Below are positions 20,691-30,569 of a DNA stretch of 64,000 nucleotides, one piece after another; the stretch's first letter is position 1; each line of letters opens with the position of its first letter. The stretch is from contig BTPG01000005.1 in assembly GCA_036245525.1 (NCBI GenBank), positions 209,783,933-209,847,932 on the forward strand, read 5' to 3'. Below the pieces are notes generated by a model. It was not told where the DNA came from. It did no database searches and saw only the letters and a list, made by a program, of their open reading frames with translations. The translations under genes and the position numbers were made by a program. Source of the DNA: Semisulcospira habei (taxonomy: Eukaryota; Mollusca; Gastropoda; Semisulcospiridae).

Positions 20691-20808
20691 ACCGGAGACC
20701 AAGGGTTCCGGGCACCCTCCACCTATATAACATCTTCTGTGGCAGACGGCATTCCTTCGGTGCGCACTCGGGACCTAACTTGCAGATGCTTTCTCTCGGC
20801 GGGGTCAG

Positions 20809-21387
20809 ATGCTTTACACGGAGTGCTCTCTTCGGCCAGATATCTTCCAGCTTATCTGCACGTGTTGGGAGACACCGATGATCGATCTTTTTGCCACGAG
20901 ATGGAACAACAAGCTTCTCCTGTTCGTCTCCCCCGTTCCGGATCCACTAGCCTGGGCCGTGGACGCGCTATCCATTTCTTGGGAAGGACGCCAGGCTTAC
21001 GCGTTTCCTCCCACAGTGCTGGTTCCGAAGGTCATTCAGAAACTCAGGGATGGCAACACGATTATGATACTAGTGGCCCCTTTCAACTGGGCCAAGAGCT
21101 GGACCACTGATCTCTTGGCTCTGGCGACGGATCCGCCTATGATACTTCCCACTCCGAGTACAATACTCAAACAACCAAAGCAGCATCTATTCCACCCGTG
21201 CCCAAAACAGCTGATGCTACACGCGTGGAGATTGTCCGGCAAGCCCTCTCAGCTAGAGGCTTTTCGGGTCCTGCAATGGAGGCTATCTCAACAGCCAGAA
21301 GGCTCTCAACTCGTAATGTCTACGAAGGGATGTGGCGCGTGCTCCGGTCCTGGTGCGCCACGGAGCGGCTTTCCTGCACGGATCTAA
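20809..21387 (+). pseudogene. DIRS RNase H C-terminal region / linker
   Basis: An open frame containing MIDLFATRWNN, PDPLAWAVDALSISWEG and AYAFPPTVLVPKVIQK, the block that follows RNase H in DIRS polyproteins. It overlaps the start of the recombinase frame at 21198 in a different phase. The first methionine is not a genuine start, because the SINE removed the upstream junction. Confidence 0.65.
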
Positions 21388-22296
21388 CTACTCCCCAGTT
21401 GGCTGAGTTCTTCCTGTGGCTTTTTGTCACACAGAAGTTGGCACCCATCACCATAAGCGGTTACCTGACAGTGGTGGCAGACACATATAGACACTTGGGA
21501 CGACCCGATCCGGGAGCTTGCAAAGACTTGGCAGATCTGATGTTCCATTTTGATCTGCAACGCCCGGCATCACGTTCATTAGTTCCATGATGGGACCTGT
21601 CTTGGATGCTCACCTGGCTGAACTCTAAGAGATTTGAGCCACTACAGGTAGCAAGGTTGGGAGATCTTACTAGGAAGACCTATTTCCTACTTGCGCTTGC
21701 CACAGCCTCACGAGTTAGTGAATACACGCCTTTTCGGCACGTCCCACCTGTCTCCAACGTAGGACTGATGGATCGGTTCAGCTGATGACGGACCGTGCCT
21801 TTTTGGCAAAGAACCGAATTCCTAATGTCGCCCACAAGTCGTAACAGTTCGACCGCTCAGGGCAAGGGATCAGCCACGGGACTCACGACTTCAGGACCCT
21901 TTTAGGGCTCTTAAAGTGTATCTGCGCAGAACTAAGCCACTAAGACAAGGGCGCTCACGCCTTTTCCTGCCCTTGGCTCCGGGCAGACGAGACATTTGGG
22001 CACAAACTATCTCGTCCTGGATACGTTGGGTTATCCGTGAGGCGTATAAAGAGCTCGCCCCAGAACAAGCGAAGACGATGCGCATCTGGGCTCATGAAGT
22101 CCGAGCAGTGGCAGCGAGTATCACTCTTGACAGAAACTGTGCATTGAAAGACATTGTGGCAGCCGTGGGTTGGCAGGCTGAGTCTACCTTCGCCCGCTTT
22201 TACCTAAGAGACTTATCCGGCCAGCGCACCAATCTTGACCTTGTGGGGGACATCTCGGCAGCGCAACACTCCCTCCTGGCGCCGCAGGCGCCATAG
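21198..22296 (+). pseudogene. DIRS tyrosine recombinase
   Basis: The enzyme that inserts the circular DIRS copy. The N-terminal SAM-like core-binding part is at 21198-21587 (STRNVYEGMWRVLRSWC, ISGYLTVVADTYRHLG). It is cut by a TGA at 21588 but continues in frame with LATASRVSEY (catalytic Arg). After damage near 21780-21915 the C-terminal frame (21916-22296) has HEVRAVAAS (the HxxR motif), VGWQAESTFARF and FYLRD with the nucleophilic tyrosine. The catalytic set is recognisable, but the frame is broken at least twice. Confidence 0.75.
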
Positions 22297-22420
22297 GTTC
22301 GCCTAGCGAAAATTATCGGGAGTGGGCGCAATGGGAGGGGCCTCGATAGTCGGCTCGCATCGTGTGTTTTGGGGGGGTTCCAAACTAGCCGTACCCTCCT
22401 CCTTTTCATAATTCCAGTTA

Positions 22421-22508
22421 GTAATGTCATCGGTAATGATTTTGAGAAAATAAATAAATTTTTCTTTAAAATGTATTTTTTCGAAAAATACTTACCGATG
22501 ACATTACT
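22421..22508. repeat. DIRS internal complementary region
   Basis: Left part GTAATGTCATCGGTAATGAT followed by TTTGAGAAAATAAA is the complement of the element's left edge (16314-16346). The right part, ending ATACTTACCGATGACATTAC, is the complement of the right edge (about 22716-22770). This is the splint DIRS elements use to form a full circle. It lies about 180 bp inside the right end. Confidence 0.85.
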
Positions 22509-22556
22509 CGGAGGTCCCTCCCTCCTACCCCGCTTGCCGCAGTGGTGCTAGGCTCA

Positions 22557-22730
22557 GTCACTAGCGAGAAAGGGTGAGTGCGTCACCGGATAAGGTAGTA
22601 CGGGAGACCACTCGGGGTATCCGGGCTATGGCTCCCCAGTGGGTGCCTCCCCTAGTATGAGGGACACACAGTAAGTTTTTGGCTAAAATTAAGAGTTTAG
22701 CAAAGATTCCAATTAGTAATGTCATCGGTA
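22557..22730 (-). repeat. DIRS right inverted terminal repeat
   Basis: Complement of 16331-16510; starts CAGTCACTAGCGAGAAAGGG and ends GTAATGTCATCGGTA. Confidence 0.85.
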
Positions 22731-22845
22731 AGTATTTTTTAAAAAAAAAACAACATTTTAAAGAAAAATTAATTTTTTGTTTGTGTATTTTTTCAAAGAA
22801 TTGTTTTGTTTTGTGTGTGCTTCTTCTTCTTTATGTTTATGCTTC

Positions 22846-22884
22846 TTAACTCATTCCAGAGGCAGCACGTCTCGAATGAGTTAA
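22846..22884. repeat. short palindromic MITE, family D
   Basis: TTAACTCATTCCAGA and its counterpart CTCGAATGAGTTAA, with TTAA at both ends. Larger members at 33848-33927 and 36107-36214. Confidence 0.55.
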
Positions 22885-23052
22885 TTACTATGTCTGGTAG
22901 CATGTGGAATTGAATGTTTTAATGGTGCATAGTTTTACGCAACATCAAGTTGATAGGTGCACAAGACAATATTGATGTTGCCCGATCCATGAGTGTGAAT
23001 GGTTGCGAGGCACGTGCAGAGACTTTCTAGCCAGGAAAAGGAAGAAACATGC

Positions 23053-23269
23053 TTAACCCCTTCACTACTGAGAAAACAAGGACCACAACCCAGCTGCAAG
23101 AGGCATAGATCCTCACGAGCCCCCGCAGTTGCGGGGGCTCGTGAGGATATATGCCTCTTGCTGAAACCACTTTGTATCCGCGTTCGTTTTGATGGCGTAG
23201 GATCTGTGACGTTGAATTTACAGTGATGTGAAAAACACAGTCTGCGTCCACTGGCAGTGAGGGGGTTAA
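23053..23269. mobile_element. TTAA-flanked MITE with family A palindrome
   Basis: TTAA at 23053 and 23266; outer inverted ends TTAACCCCTTCACTACTG and CAGTGAGGGGGTTAA. The family A palindrome (23097-23160) is inside, off centre. This copy defines the borders of family A. Confidence 0.75.
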
Positions 23270-23279
23270 AGTACCATTA

Positions 23280-23445
23280 CGCGTAAATCTGAAGACGCAT
23301 TTCAGCACCATGTGTGTTTGTTATGCCTTGTCGACACACCTAACTGTCAAACACTTTCCTCATTTAAATCACTTCTCAAAACCTACCTCTACAACGCTGC
23401 TTTTCACTCGTTCATTCCCCAGCCATGCACAATTCATCACAATTC
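23280..23445 (+). repeat. 3' end remnant of an L2-like LINE
   Basis: Coding remnants resembling the extreme C-terminus of L2-type polymerases (SLLKTYLYNAAF), followed within 80 bp by a (TG)n run at 23456-23492. Too short to place in a family. Confidence 0.4.
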
Positions 23446-23519
23446 ACCCGGTCAGGTGTGTGTGGGTGTGTGCGTGTGTGTGTGTGTGTGTGTGCATGTT
23501 AGCTGTTAGCCTTTTGATT

Positions 23520-26500
23520 GTATCAGCGCTTGTCGATGTTTAACCTCCGCAATTCATGGGCAATGAGGGCGGAGCGACGTTCAGGGCGTGCGCTGTCTGC
23601 TTTGTCGAGCATGGTTCGGACGTTCCAGCATGCTACGTTCCAGCGAAGTACGCCTTCCGGACGAAGGCAGCCTCCAAGAACTTGGTGCTGGGTACACCCT
23701 CTACTGGTCAGGCAGGCCTGAGTCAGAAAGACGGCTCTCAGGCGTGGGTTTCATGGTCAAGACATCCATTGCGACTAAGCTGGAAAACCTACCAACGGGC
23801 CACTCAGACCGCATCATGTCCATGCGCCTCCCACTGAGACACCAGCAACACGTCACCCTTCTCAGTGTGTACTCCCCAACCCTCCTGGCAGAGCCTGCTG
23901 AAAAGGACAAGTTTTACACTGACCTGCGCAGCCTCCTACAGAGTACCCCTGCAGACGACAAAGTCATCATCCTTGGCGACTTCAATGCCAGAGTGGGCCA
24001 GGACTCTGAAGCCTGGAAAGGAGTCCTCGGCAAGCATGGCGTGGGGAACTGCAATGACAATGGCCGCCTACTGTTGGAGTTCTGTGCGGAGCAGCAACTG
24101 GTCATCACCAACACTACTTTTCAGCAAAAGGACAGTCGAAAGACCACCTGGATGCATCCTCGCTCCAAACACTGGCACCTTATCGACTATGTCCTAGTGC
24201 GTCAGAGGGACCGCAGTGACGTCCTCCTCACCAGAGTGATGCCCAGCGCAGAGTGCCACACTGACCACTGCCTTGTCCGCTGCAAACTCAGGCTCCACTT
24301 CAAGCCAAAACCCAAGAAATGGGGGCCCCCCAAGAAAAAGCTTGATGTTGCCAGCCTTCAGCGTGACGATGTGAAAGCTGCCTTTCAGACAGATTTACAG
24401 CGCAGGCTCAAAGACACAGCGGACCCAGTAGACTCCTCCCCTGAAACACTTTGGGAACAACTGAAAACTGCTATTGCAAAATCCTCTGCAGAAGTCTTGG
24501 GTTTCACCAGAAAGAAGAACAAAGACTGGTTTGACGAAAACGATGTAGAGATCCAGGAACACCTAGCAAAAAAAAGATCCGCCCATCAGGCCCACCTAGC
24601 CCAGCCTTCCTGCCCTGTGAAGAAGTCTGCCTTCCGCCTCGTCTGCAGAAGTCTCCAGCGCAAGCTCAGAGATCTCCAGAATGAGTGGTGGACCAGACTT
24701 GCACAGAGGACCCAGCTTTGCGCTGACAATGGTGACTACAGGGGCTTCTACGAAGCACTGAAAGCAGTGTATGGCCCCAAGCACCTGGTACAAAGTCCCC
24801 TGCGAAGCGCGAATGGCCAGGCACTCCTCACAGATAATACCTCCATGTTGAACCGCTGGTCGGAATACTTTCAGAGCCTCTTCAGCGCTGAGCGCACTGT
24901 TCAAGAAGCAGTCGTCCTACAAATCCCACACCTCCCAGTAAAGGTTGAATTGGACGAACCGCCCACCGCTGAAGAGACCCTCACAGCCATCCACCAGCTC
25001 AAGAGTGGCAAAGCAGCAGGCATTGATGGAATACCGCCAGAGATCTGGAAACATGGAGGCACAGCACTGCACAACAAGCTCCATGACCTCTTTCCCTGCT
25101 GCTGGGAGGAAGGAACACTACCAAAAGATCTCCGTGATGCAGTCGTTATCACCCTGTACAAGAACAAAGTCTGACTGTTCCAACTATCGGGGAATTACCC
25201 TGCTGTCCATTGCTGGGAAAATCCTTGCAAGGCTGCTCCTGAATCAGCTGGTACCTGCCATTGCTGAAGACCAACTCCCAGAGGGCCAGTGTGGCTTCAG
25301 AGCAAACAGGAGCACCACCGATATGGTCTTTGTGCTGAGACAGCTACAGGAGAAGTGCCGCAAGCAGAACAAAGGGCTGTACATAACATTTGTCGACCTA
25401 ACAAAAGCGTTCGACACTGTGAGCAGGCAAGGTATGTGGCAGATCCTGGAGCGACTTGGCTGTCCCCCAAAGTTCCTCAACATGATTGTCCAGCTACACG
25501 AGGACCAGCAAGGCCAGGTCAGACTCAACAATGACCTCTCAGAACCATTCCCTATTCTCAACGGCGTAAAGCAGGGCTGCGTGCTGGCACCGACCCTCTT
25601 CACCATCATATTTAGCATGATGTTGAAGCAGGCCACAGTGGACCTCGATGATGACGATGCAGTGTACATCAGGTACCGTCTCGATGGCAGCCTGTTTAAC
25701 CTCAGACGACTGCAGGCCCACACGAAAACCCTAGACCAACTGATTCGTGAGCTGCTTTTTGCTGATGATGCTGCCCTCGTTGCACACACAGAGAGAGCCC
25801 TGCAGCACATCACGTCTTGCTTCGCAGATGCTGCCCAGCTCTTTGGACTCGAGGTCAGTCTGAAAAAGACAGAGGTCCTCCATCAGCCGGCACCCAAGAC
25901 AGTGTATCGCCCTCCTCACATCACCATTGGCGAGTCTGAACTAAAGTCAGTGCACCAGTTTACTTACCTTGGCTGCATTATCACGTCGGACGCCAAGCTG
26001 GACAAGGAGCTTGACAGCAGGCTGACAAAAGCGAACAGCGCTTTCGGGCGACTTTTCAAGCGAGTGTGGCACAATCAACAGCTGAAGACAGGCACCAAGA
26101 TCAGCGTGTACAGAGCTGTGGTCCTCACCACCCTACTGTATGGTTCCGAGTCCTGGGCCCTCTACCGCAGCCAACTACGATTCCTCGAACGCTTCCACCA
26201 GCGCTGCCTGCGTACCATCCTGGGCATTCACTGGAGTGACTATGTCACCAACGTCGAGGTCCTTGAACAGGCTGAAACTGTGAGCATCGAGGCTTTGCTG
26301 CTGCGGACACAGCTCCGCTGGGCGGGGCATGTCTCCAGGATGGAGGATCACCGCCTACCAAAGATCACCCTGTTCGGCGAGCTTGCTACTGGACACCGTG
26401 ACAGAGGGGCACCAAAGAAGAGATACAAAGACTGTCTCAAGAAGTCACTTAGTGCCTGCCAAATCGACCACCACCAGTGGTCTTCGCTTGCTGCGGACCG

Positions 26501-26760
26501 TGACACCTGGCGCTCCACCATTTACAAGGCAGCTGTCTCCTTTGAGGACTCTCACAGAGCTAGCCTTAAGGACAAGCGGCTCAGGAGAAGAAACAGAGAT
26601 GCCGCAGCTCAGAACCCTGGCCATACCTTTCCCTGCAGCCACTGCGGTTGAACCTGCCTGTCTCGGATTGGCCTCCGCAGCCATGAACAAGCCTGCAGAC
26701 GTCGTGGGCAACTCCTATAAAATCTTCGTTCGTGAAGTCAAGCCAAGAGTATCAGCGCTT
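23520..26760 (+). mobile_element. CFDP2/RTE-like LINE, copy 2, with 5' inversion and TSD
   Basis: A young copy of the family at 920-5263. It is flanked by perfect 12-bp repeats GTATCAGCGCTT (23520-23531 and 26749-26760). The first ~105 bp (23531-23634) is the reverse complement of copy 1 positions about 1637-1743, and from 23635 the sequence runs forward. This 5' inversion is the known product of twin priming during target-primed reverse transcription. The body differs from copy 1 by a few percent by eye. Confidence 0.93.
23635..26651 (+). pseudogene. LINE endonuclease-reverse transcriptase ORF, copy 2
   Basis: Open from 23588 to 25174, covering the endonuclease (GDFNARVGQDSEAW, HLIDYVLVRQRDR, TDHCLVRCKL) and the polymerase start (AAGIDGIPPE). 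An 8-bp deletion at about 25168, at a short AAG/AAAG match, shifts the frame. The second frame (to 26651) carries NYRGITLL, GFRANRSTTD, LTKAFDTV, GVKQGC, FADDAAL and the RWAGHVSRMED region, and ends CSHCG then TGA. Apart from the 5' inversion and the single deletion the protein is unbroken, so the copy is recent. The N-terminal methionine and first ~45 residues of the endonuclease are lost to the inversion. Confidence 0.88.
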
Positions 26761-27162
26761 AGAGCTACTTTTAGAATAAGCGTTTATCAAATCTCCTTTA
26801 TTATTATTATTACCTAATGAACTTTAACAGCAGTTTGGACACGCAGCAAAAGCACACGCGCAATCACACTTATTTATTCTGCCCAGCCGTTAGCGTGCCA
26901 ATCTATTTTTAGCTGTTGCGCGTACTGAAAGCGTTGTATTTATAGAACGGAGTGGAGTCATTGTCAAATTACTTGATATCGAAACGACGTGTGCTGAACT
27001 GGATTGTCCTGTGTCTAAATGAACCATATATCTAGAGCTGTGTGTAGCGTTCCGTAATCATCTGTTACAGAAGTGTATCTTTGAACAGTTACGGCGGTAG
27101 TGGGCCTTCAAAGCTTGTTGAGGTTATTACAGTAAAATAACCCCCAAAAAGAAAGAAACATG

Positions 27163-27368
27163 CCTAACCCTTTGAGCCCCAAGGTCCCATTTCTCCAAGT
27201 TTGGAGGTGTTGCCTAATGACTATGTACCAGTCGCAGGAGGTGGCAATATACTGTATAATTCAAGGGTAGTGCCAGATTAGCTTGGCGCCTGAAGGCGCC
27301 AAGCTAATCTGGCACTACCCTTGACTTACCATGGTCAGTCAATCTCCTGCTGCAGGGACTCGGGGTTA
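27163..27368. mobile_element. TTAA-type palindromic MITE, subfamily P1
   Basis: Left end CTAACCCTTTGAGCCCC, right end CTCGGGGTTAA; core palindrome 27234-27351, with GGCGCC halves intact. The right TTAA (27365) is intact and the left worn to CTAA. Confidence 0.7.
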
Positions 27369-27586
27369 AATCGTATGCACGAGGCGTATGTTGCAAGTTT
27401 TGCAGTAAAATAAGTTGCAGGGGGGGGGGGGAAAAAATAGTGTTTCTTTTTTTTTAAAACTTATTTTATTGTAAAAATCTCAACATACCATTTGTGCACG
27501 TGCACCACACCTGGGCCAGTGTTTGATAGAAAATGCCCCACTGTTTGCACTAACTTTTACATTTCTGTTCATTGTGTTTTCTGCAG

Positions 27587-27664
27587 CTTCCTGATAGAAA
27601 CATAAACGAGGATGCAAGCAATCTCTCTACCTTCAACACGAATATTGGAAGGCAGTTGTCAGAG
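27587..27664 (+). CDS. receptor gene, cytoplasmic exon
   Basis: A 78-bp exon, phase 0 on both sides; acceptor TTTTCTGCAG, donor GAG/GTAAGT (near consensus). It encodes 26 residues, LPDRNINEDASNLSTF then NTNIGRQLSE: polar, probably disordered cytoplasmic tail. A palindromic MITE starts 28 bp past its donor. Confidence 0.7.
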
Positions 27665-27692
27665 GTAAGTGTCTGCTTGACCTGTGCATACA

Positions 27693-27907
27693 TTAACCCA
27701 TTTAGCCCTGGGACCCTGCAGCGGGAGATAGATTGATCATGATAATTCAAGGGTAGTGCCAGATGTGCTTGGCGCCTTCCGGCGCCATGCTCATCTGGCA
27801 CTACCCTTGAATTATCACGATCAATCCATCTCCTGCAACTGGTACTTGGTTGTCAGGTGGCAACTGCAAAATATTGGCAAATGGGGCCATGGTGTTAAGA
27901 GGGTTAA
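27693..27907. mobile_element. TTAA-flanked palindromic MITE, subfamily P1 (reversed)
   Basis: TTAA at 27693 and 27904; core palindrome 27718-27838. It fills much of the 347-bp intron between the exons at 27587 and 28012. Confidence 0.75.
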
Positions 27908-28011
27908 TGGTTACACATGCATGCAATATGCTGCACCTAAGTGCATCCAAGCTGACTTGCTCTTTTGCTTAATCTTTTTTTGCATGTATATTCAAATTAG
28001 CACTTTCACAG

Positions 28012-28137
28012 TGTAGTGGTGAATTCAGTTCTGTACGCATACCAAGGGGAATTACTCAGCGCTGGACAGACAAACAGTTAGATCCGCTGCCCCCGCCTAT
28101 CAGGCACCCAATCGCCAGCCCACAGAGAAATACGCAG
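28012..28137 (+). CDS. receptor gene, cytoplasmic exon
   Basis: A 126-bp exon (42 codons), phase 0 both sides, donor CAG/GTATAG. I chose the acceptor TTTCACAG (28011) because it keeps phase 0 to both neighbours; an alternative at 28028 would break the frame. It encodes SVRIPRGITQRWTDKQLDP and then a proline-rich stretch (LPPPIRHP). Proline-rich tails of this kind often bind SH3 or WW domains, but no specific motif is certain. Confidence 0.65.
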
Positions 28138-28540
28138 GTATAGAACAAGACGATCATCTACATCCTCTTGCATGTGCATGAATTCAGTAGTTTTATCAAT
28201 GTACCTCTGGCTGTGACATCATTGAGTAAAGTAATACACTTGCACAGTGATGTCCTAGCCAATGACATCGTAGCCACAGGTACATTGAGAAAGAAGATGA
28301 AGCAGTAGTTTTGTACAAGATGTCGCTGTGGAGTAAATCTGCGTGCCTTGTAGTGTCATCTGTCCTCTGTAGGTATATGTATGTGCATTTATGTGGTGCC
28401 AATAAGTGTGTTTCTGTGATGTGTTACTCGTGCCTGAATGCGTGTGACTGCGTGTCAGTGAGTGCAAGCGCATGATTGATTATCCAGCAGGATTATTTCT
28501 TACGGGCCGCTAGATTGGCCGACCTTGATGACTGCAATAA

Positions 28541-28752
28541 TTAACCCTTTTAGCACCAAGATCCCATTTCTCAAATTTTGGAGGTGTTGCCTAATGACTG
28601 TACCAGTTGCAGGGGATGGATTGACAATGATAATTCAAGGGTAGTGCCAGATTAGCTTGGCGCCTGAAGGCGCCAAGCTGATCTGGCACTACCCTTGAAT
28701 TATCATGGTCAATCCATCTCCTGCTGTAGGGACTCGGGGCTAAATGGGTTAA
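28541..28752. mobile_element. TTAA-flanked palindromic MITE, subfamily P1
   Basis: TTAA at 28541 and 28749, ends TTAACCCTTTTAGCACC and GGGGCTAAATGGGTTAA; core palindrome 28608-28725. Confidence 0.8.
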
Positions 28753-28829
28753 TCTTGATTTCACACAAACTGAAAGCTGCTGATAAAGTCTGAGCGTCAG
28801 GCTGGTGGAGATTGATTGGCTATGAACAT

Positions 28830-28901
28830 ATGATAATTCCAGGGTAGTGCCGGATCAGCTTTGGGCCTTCCCAGGTGCCTAGCTAATCTGGCACTACCTT
28901 C
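28830..28901. repeat. partial P1 palindrome
   Basis: GATAATTCCAGGGTAGTGCC and GCTAATCTGGCACTACC remain; centre and ends are eroded. Confidence 0.5.
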
Positions 28902-29006
28902 AGCAAGCAAAGATCCTCGGGCCCACTGTGGCCGTTGTGGACCTGAAGACATTTTGCTACTGGGGTGTGACATGTCATGACTGGTCCATCTGTTGCTGAG
29001 TTGTCA

Positions 29007-29221
29007 TTAACCTTTTTAGCCCCAAGGTCCCATTTCTCAAATGTTGGAGGTGTTGCCTAATGACTATGTGCCAGTCGCGGGAGATGGATTGACCATGATA
29101 ATTCAAGGGTAGTGCCAGATTAGCTTGGCGCTGACAGGCGCCAAAGCTGATCTGGCACTACCCTTGAATTATCATGGTCAATCAATCTCCTGCTGTAGGG
29201 ACTTGGGGCTAAATGGGTTAA
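29007..29221. mobile_element. TTAA-flanked palindromic MITE, subfamily P1 (type copy)
   Basis: The cleanest copy: TTAACCTTTTTAGCCCC at the left, GGGGCTAAATGGGTTAA at the right, 215 bp. The core palindrome (29076-29193) has arms GGGAGATGGATTGACCATGA onward and its complement around GGCGC/GCGCC. It ends 40 bp before the last receptor exon, in its polypyrimidine region. Confidence 0.85.
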
Positions 29222-29261
29222 ACTGAACACGTCTATATCATTTTGTGATTTTTTTCAACAG

Positions 29262-30569
29262 GACAGTGGGGTGTCCAGTGGAGACAACAGACCCACCTTA
29301 CCCGATAGCCCAGCAGAGCAGAACAGCCTGACGGAAAGTGAAAACCCTGACTTTGTGGACGAGGGGTCAAGGGGACCCTGTGACTCATCCGGAACAGAGA
29401 CGACAAACTTTACAGTCATGCCTGCGGCTGCGCGCACCCCATGCACGGTGAACTCACAGGCGGTCAGTTCAGGTGTATGTGCTGCAGGGGGCGGGACCGA
29501 GCAGGAGGCTGTCAGTGGCACACAAGATGAGGCGTCTGAATCACAAAGGTTTGTGCCAGACATTCTGTCAGCAGTGGATGAGTCCGTGATTGAAGCGAGC
29601 GGCACGAGTTCTGCCAGCTTTTCTCAACAGGCAAATGCTAGACTGGTCCAGTCACCTGTCCTTGGCAGTGGTGGGGAAAGAATGCAACCTGATCAGTTTG
29701 TAGTCGATAATAGACCATTGCCAGATGATGTCGAGGGATACACTCTGTCTGCTGTGCCAGGTGATCTTGAGGGATATGTTCGGTCTGCTGTAGCAGATAA
29801 TCTTGAGGGATATGTTCGGTCTGCTGTAGCAGGTGATCTTGAGGGATATGTTCGGTCTGCTGTAGCAGGTGATCTTGAGGGATATGTTCGGTCTGCTTTA
29901 CCAGATGATGTTTACCTCAGAAACGTCAACAACATTGGAGTCTATGTGCAGTGTGAACAGCAAGAGCCTCCCACAGTAGCAGATGTCTTTGGGCCCACGA
30001 CGACCGCAGGTCGATCCGTCCACCACCATCGTTACTTGGAGAACCCACCCATAGATATTGTGCCACCTGCATCCAGTCATAACACTACCCCCATGACAGA
30101 TAGCGGTCCATCCAGTCATAGCACTACCACCATGACAGATAGTGGTCCATCCGGTCATAACACTACCCCCATGACAGATAGCGGTCCATCCAGTCATAAC
30201 ACTACCACCATGACAGATAGCGGTCCATCCACCGTCAACAGCGTTGGAGCCTATGTGCAGTGTGGACAGCAAGAGCCTCCCCCAGTAGCAGATGTCTTCG
30301 GGCCCATGACGGCCGCAGTGGGCACACAAACAGCTGTCCGTGGGCCCACTGTGGCCATCGTGGGCACGATGACCTTTGCTGGTCCATCCATTTACCACCA
30401 TCGTTACTTAGAGAACCCTTTGCCACCAGCATCCAGTCATAACACTACCCAAATCACAGATAGCGGTCCATCCACCAATGATGACTCCCACACTGATGGA
30501 GAAGAAGAGGAAGAGGAGAGTTCCAGGAATGACCCCTGTGTCCATGCAGCCTGTAAACAATACCAGTGA
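29262..30569 (+). CDS. receptor gene, last coding exon with tandem repeats
   Basis: The last coding exon: acceptor TTTTTTCAACAG, phase 0, open for 435 codons to TGA at 30567-30569. It begins DSGVSSGDNRPT and is acidic and serine/threonine rich. Residues about 155-215 hold five copies of a 12-residue unit (DLEGYVRSAVAG), and residues about 270-325 hold a 13-residue unit (SSHNTTTMTDSGP). A larger block (YVQCEQQEPPTVADVFGP ... HHRYLENP) is present twice. It ends in an acidic stretch (DGEEEEEESS). Each 12-mer has one tyrosine in the same context, so the tail could act as an array of phosphotyrosine docking sites; that is inference. I do not recognise the family. Confidence 0.75.
   Translation, partial: DSGVSSGDNRPTLPDSPAEQNSLTESENPDFVDEGSRGPCDSSGTETTNFTVMPAAARTPCTVNSQAVSSGVCAAGGGTEQEAVSGTQDEASESQRFVPDILSAVDESVIEASGTSSASFSQQANARLVQSPVLGSGGERMQPDQFVVDNRPLPDDVEGYTLSAVPGDLEGYVRSAVADNLEGYVRSAVAGDLEGYVRSAVAGDLEGYVRSALPDDVYLRNVNNIGVYVQCEQQEPPTVADVFGPTTTAGRSVHHHRYLENPPIDIVPPASSHNTTPMTDSGPSSHSTTTMTDSGPSGHNTTPMTDSGPSSHNTTTMTDSGPSTVNSVGAYVQCGQQEPPPVADVFGPMTAAVGTQTAVRGPTVAIVGTMTFAGPSIYHHRYLENPLPPASSHNTTQITDSGPSTNDDSHTDGEEEEEESSRNDPCVHAACKQYQ
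29722..29905 (+). repeat. 36-bp coding tandem repeat
   Basis: Five units of GATCTTGAGGGATATGTTCG plus 16 bp, reading DLEGYVRSAVAG; the three inner units are almost identical, so the array is young or homogenised. Length is a multiple of three, so copy-number change keeps the frame. Confidence 0.85.
30069..30232 (+). repeat. 39-bp coding tandem repeat
   Basis: About four units reading SSHNTTTMTDSGP, alternating ACCCCC and ACCACC variants; another single unit is at 30433-30471. Confidence 0.8.

Larger units (their letters stand above)
16314..22770 (+). mobile_element. DIRS-like tyrosine-recombinase retrotransposon
   Basis: A nearly complete DIRS element of about 6.5 kb. It has inverted terminal repeats (16331-16510 and 22557-22730) and an internal complementary region (22421-22508) made of the complements of both outer ends. 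It carries gag-like, reverse transcriptase, RNase H and tyrosine recombinase regions, all on the plus strand. DIRS elements integrate as a circle by recombinase, without target duplications, and I see none. The element is inactive: every ORF is broken and a SINE sits between RNase H and the recombinase. It lies in the intron after the 16205 exon. Confidence 0.9.

Noticed and set aside
29898..30401. 167-residue minus-strand frame (GWTAICHGGSVMT repeats)
   Set aside because: Antisense of the receptor's last exon repeats, which have matching splice signals on the plus strand.
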